Shown: positions 59,641 to 60,248 of the stretch, piece by piece | Position numbering within the stretch: position 1 is the first letter of the stretch | Layout: the number at the start of each line of letters is the position of its first letter | NCBI GenBank assembly: GCA_051879015.1 | Contig: JBJELF010000057.1 | Span: 1 to 60,248 of the forward strand | From: JBJELF01 sp051879015 | Lineage (GTDB): Bacteria; Bacillota; Clostridia; Lachnospirales; Lachnospiraceae | DNA length: 60,248 nucleotides | Reading direction: 5' to 3' | Translations under genes and position numbers: made by a program | Notes under the pieces: generated by a model | What the model was told of the DNA's origin: nothing | The model's database searches: none | The model's input: only the letters and a program-made list of their open reading frames with translations

Positions 59641-60248
59641 TCATATCTTTCTCTGCTGCGCCCGATACTCACTTGGCACGATACCTGTCTTTCTTTTGAA
59701 TACTTTCGTAAAATAATTAGAATCTCCATAACCGGTTCTCAACGCGACTTCCCGCACCGATAAATCCGTGGTACGCAGCAGCTGCTCCGCCCGCTCAATG
59801 CGATACTGAGTAAGATAAGTAGTAAAGTTACATCCAAATCCCTGCTTAAACAATTTACAAAAATAAGTGTCTGAATAATGCATAAACTGAGCCGCATCCT
59901 GCATGGAAATCTCGTGCATATAATTTTGTTCAATAAAATGCGTAATTTCATATGTTACCACTTTAGAAATCTGCGGGTCACTATCTTCCTCCCAAACACC
60001 CTCACTGATATCAAAGTTTTTGCCATCCTTCTCATCAAAACTCCTTACATCCAATAACGGTGCCGTATCCCCCGCACATTTTTTCTGATACTCCGGATTT
60101 TGCATATTCTGCTTTGCCTGATGAATGGCTTCCTCCATTACTGCAAACAACTCTTCTTTTTGATAAGGTTTCGTCAAATAATCCATGGCACGCAGACGAA
60201 TTGCCTGCCTGGCATAAGAAAAATCGCTGTATGCACTTAAAAACACCA
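59641..60248 (-). CDS. AraC-type response regulator (YesN-like), N-terminus beyond window
   Basis: C-terminal 202 residues of a two-component response regulator. The visible start FLSAYSDFSYARQAIRLRAM is the last part of a receiver domain, with DYLTKPYQKEEL carrying the conserved Lys-Pro. A linker follows (about 60-90), then two AraC helix-turn-helix motifs (about 98-198): MQDAAQFMHYSDTYFCKLFK and LSVREVALRTGYGDSNYFTK. The phosphorylated Asp is outside the window, as is probably a YesM-like kinase. It likely activates the TRAP genes downstream through the direct repeats. Confidence 0.93.
   Translation of the reverse strand, partial: VFLSAYSDFSYARQAIRLRAMDYLTKPYQKEELFAVMEEAIHQAKQNMQNPEYQKKCAGDTAPLLDVRSFDEKDGKNFDISEGVWEEDSDPQISKVVTYEITHFIEQNYMHEISMQDAAQFMHYSDTYFCKLFKQGFGCNFTTYLTQYRIERAEQLLRTTDLSVREVALRTGYGDSNYFTKVFKRKTGIVPSEYRAQQRKI

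Noticed and set aside
1..60248. CRISPR arrays, prophage, integrases or insertion sequences
   Set aside because: No regularly spaced repeats and no transposase, integrase or phage structural frames were found; the dispersed repeat is irregularly spaced, one copy per gap.

Overview
The window looks like a chromosomal segment of an anaerobic gut-type Firmicute of the class Clostridia, most likely Lachnospiraceae. The DNA is AT-rich. Two aminoacyl-tRNA synthetase genes carry T-box leaders, and a ZTP riboswitch precedes a split (non-fused) pair of late purine genes. Other clues are a short archaeal-type ProS, YkgJ- and DUF1540-type cysteine proteins, DUF1653, rubrerythrin/rubredoxin oxygen defence under a PerR-type regulator, and tRNA genes without an encoded CCA. 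No phage, IS element, CRISPR array or rRNA was seen. The assignment is inference from content, not from a database search.

Layout. 1-6.9 kb: an alpha-galactoside utilisation locus on the minus strand (GH36 alpha-galactosidase, two tandem LacI regulators, sugar-binding lipoprotein, an ABC permease cut by the left edge) with shared operator-like AT motifs. 7-14.5 kb: proS with T-box, an AI-2E/YtvI-type membrane protein, YkgJ protein, MATE exporter, two-domain polyphosphate kinase 2, a small membrane protein. 14.8-19.6 kb: an orphan cytosolic molybdopterin oxidoreductase, a double DUF1540 protein, and thrS with T-box. 19.8-21.9 kb: ZTP riboswitch, PurO-type IMP cyclohydrolase and stand-alone AICAR transformylase. 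22-26.2 kb: a CDP-3,6-dideoxyhexose cassette (RfbF, RfbG, RfbH and an epimerase/reductase). 26.5-28.1 kb: perR and a flavoprotein-rubredoxin-rubrerythrin fusion. 28.2-30.4 kb: a NatAB-like ABC exporter. 30.6-34.8 kb: a xanthine-dehydrogenase-type operon with its cytidylyltransferase. 35-40.8 kb: the PrsA-like/mfd/pth block and a Crh-like HPr paralogue. 41-46 kb: an XRE regulator, rhamnose mutarotase, a heptad-repeat membrane protein, DUF1653, the CCA-adding enzyme, and tRNA-Leu and tRNA-Tyr. 46-52.2 kb: a GH13 glycosidase, an OppA-like lipoprotein that appears circularly permuted, and an SPFH protein with a ribbon-helix-helix partner. 52.2-55.4 kb: a rubredoxin/glutamate-synthase-like flavoprotein with a PerR box, and pdxST. 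55.6-60.2 kb: a TRAP transporter with two binding proteins and an AraC-type response regulator cut by the right edge.

How parts work together. PerR probably controls both its own operon and the rubredoxin/GltS-like gene, because the two promoters share spacing and a box over the -10. ZTP sensing should tie folate/AICAR status to the last two steps of IMP synthesis. The TRAP genes are probably switched by the adjacent response regulator. The least explained signal is a dispersed palindromic repeat, about 36 bp with arms GGGTCAAAA/TTTTGACCC. It occurs at about eight intergenic sites and in several cases directly abuts a predicted -10 box. Start codons were re-chosen from Shine-Dalgarno (SD) placement where the longest reading frame was implausible; each case is stated.
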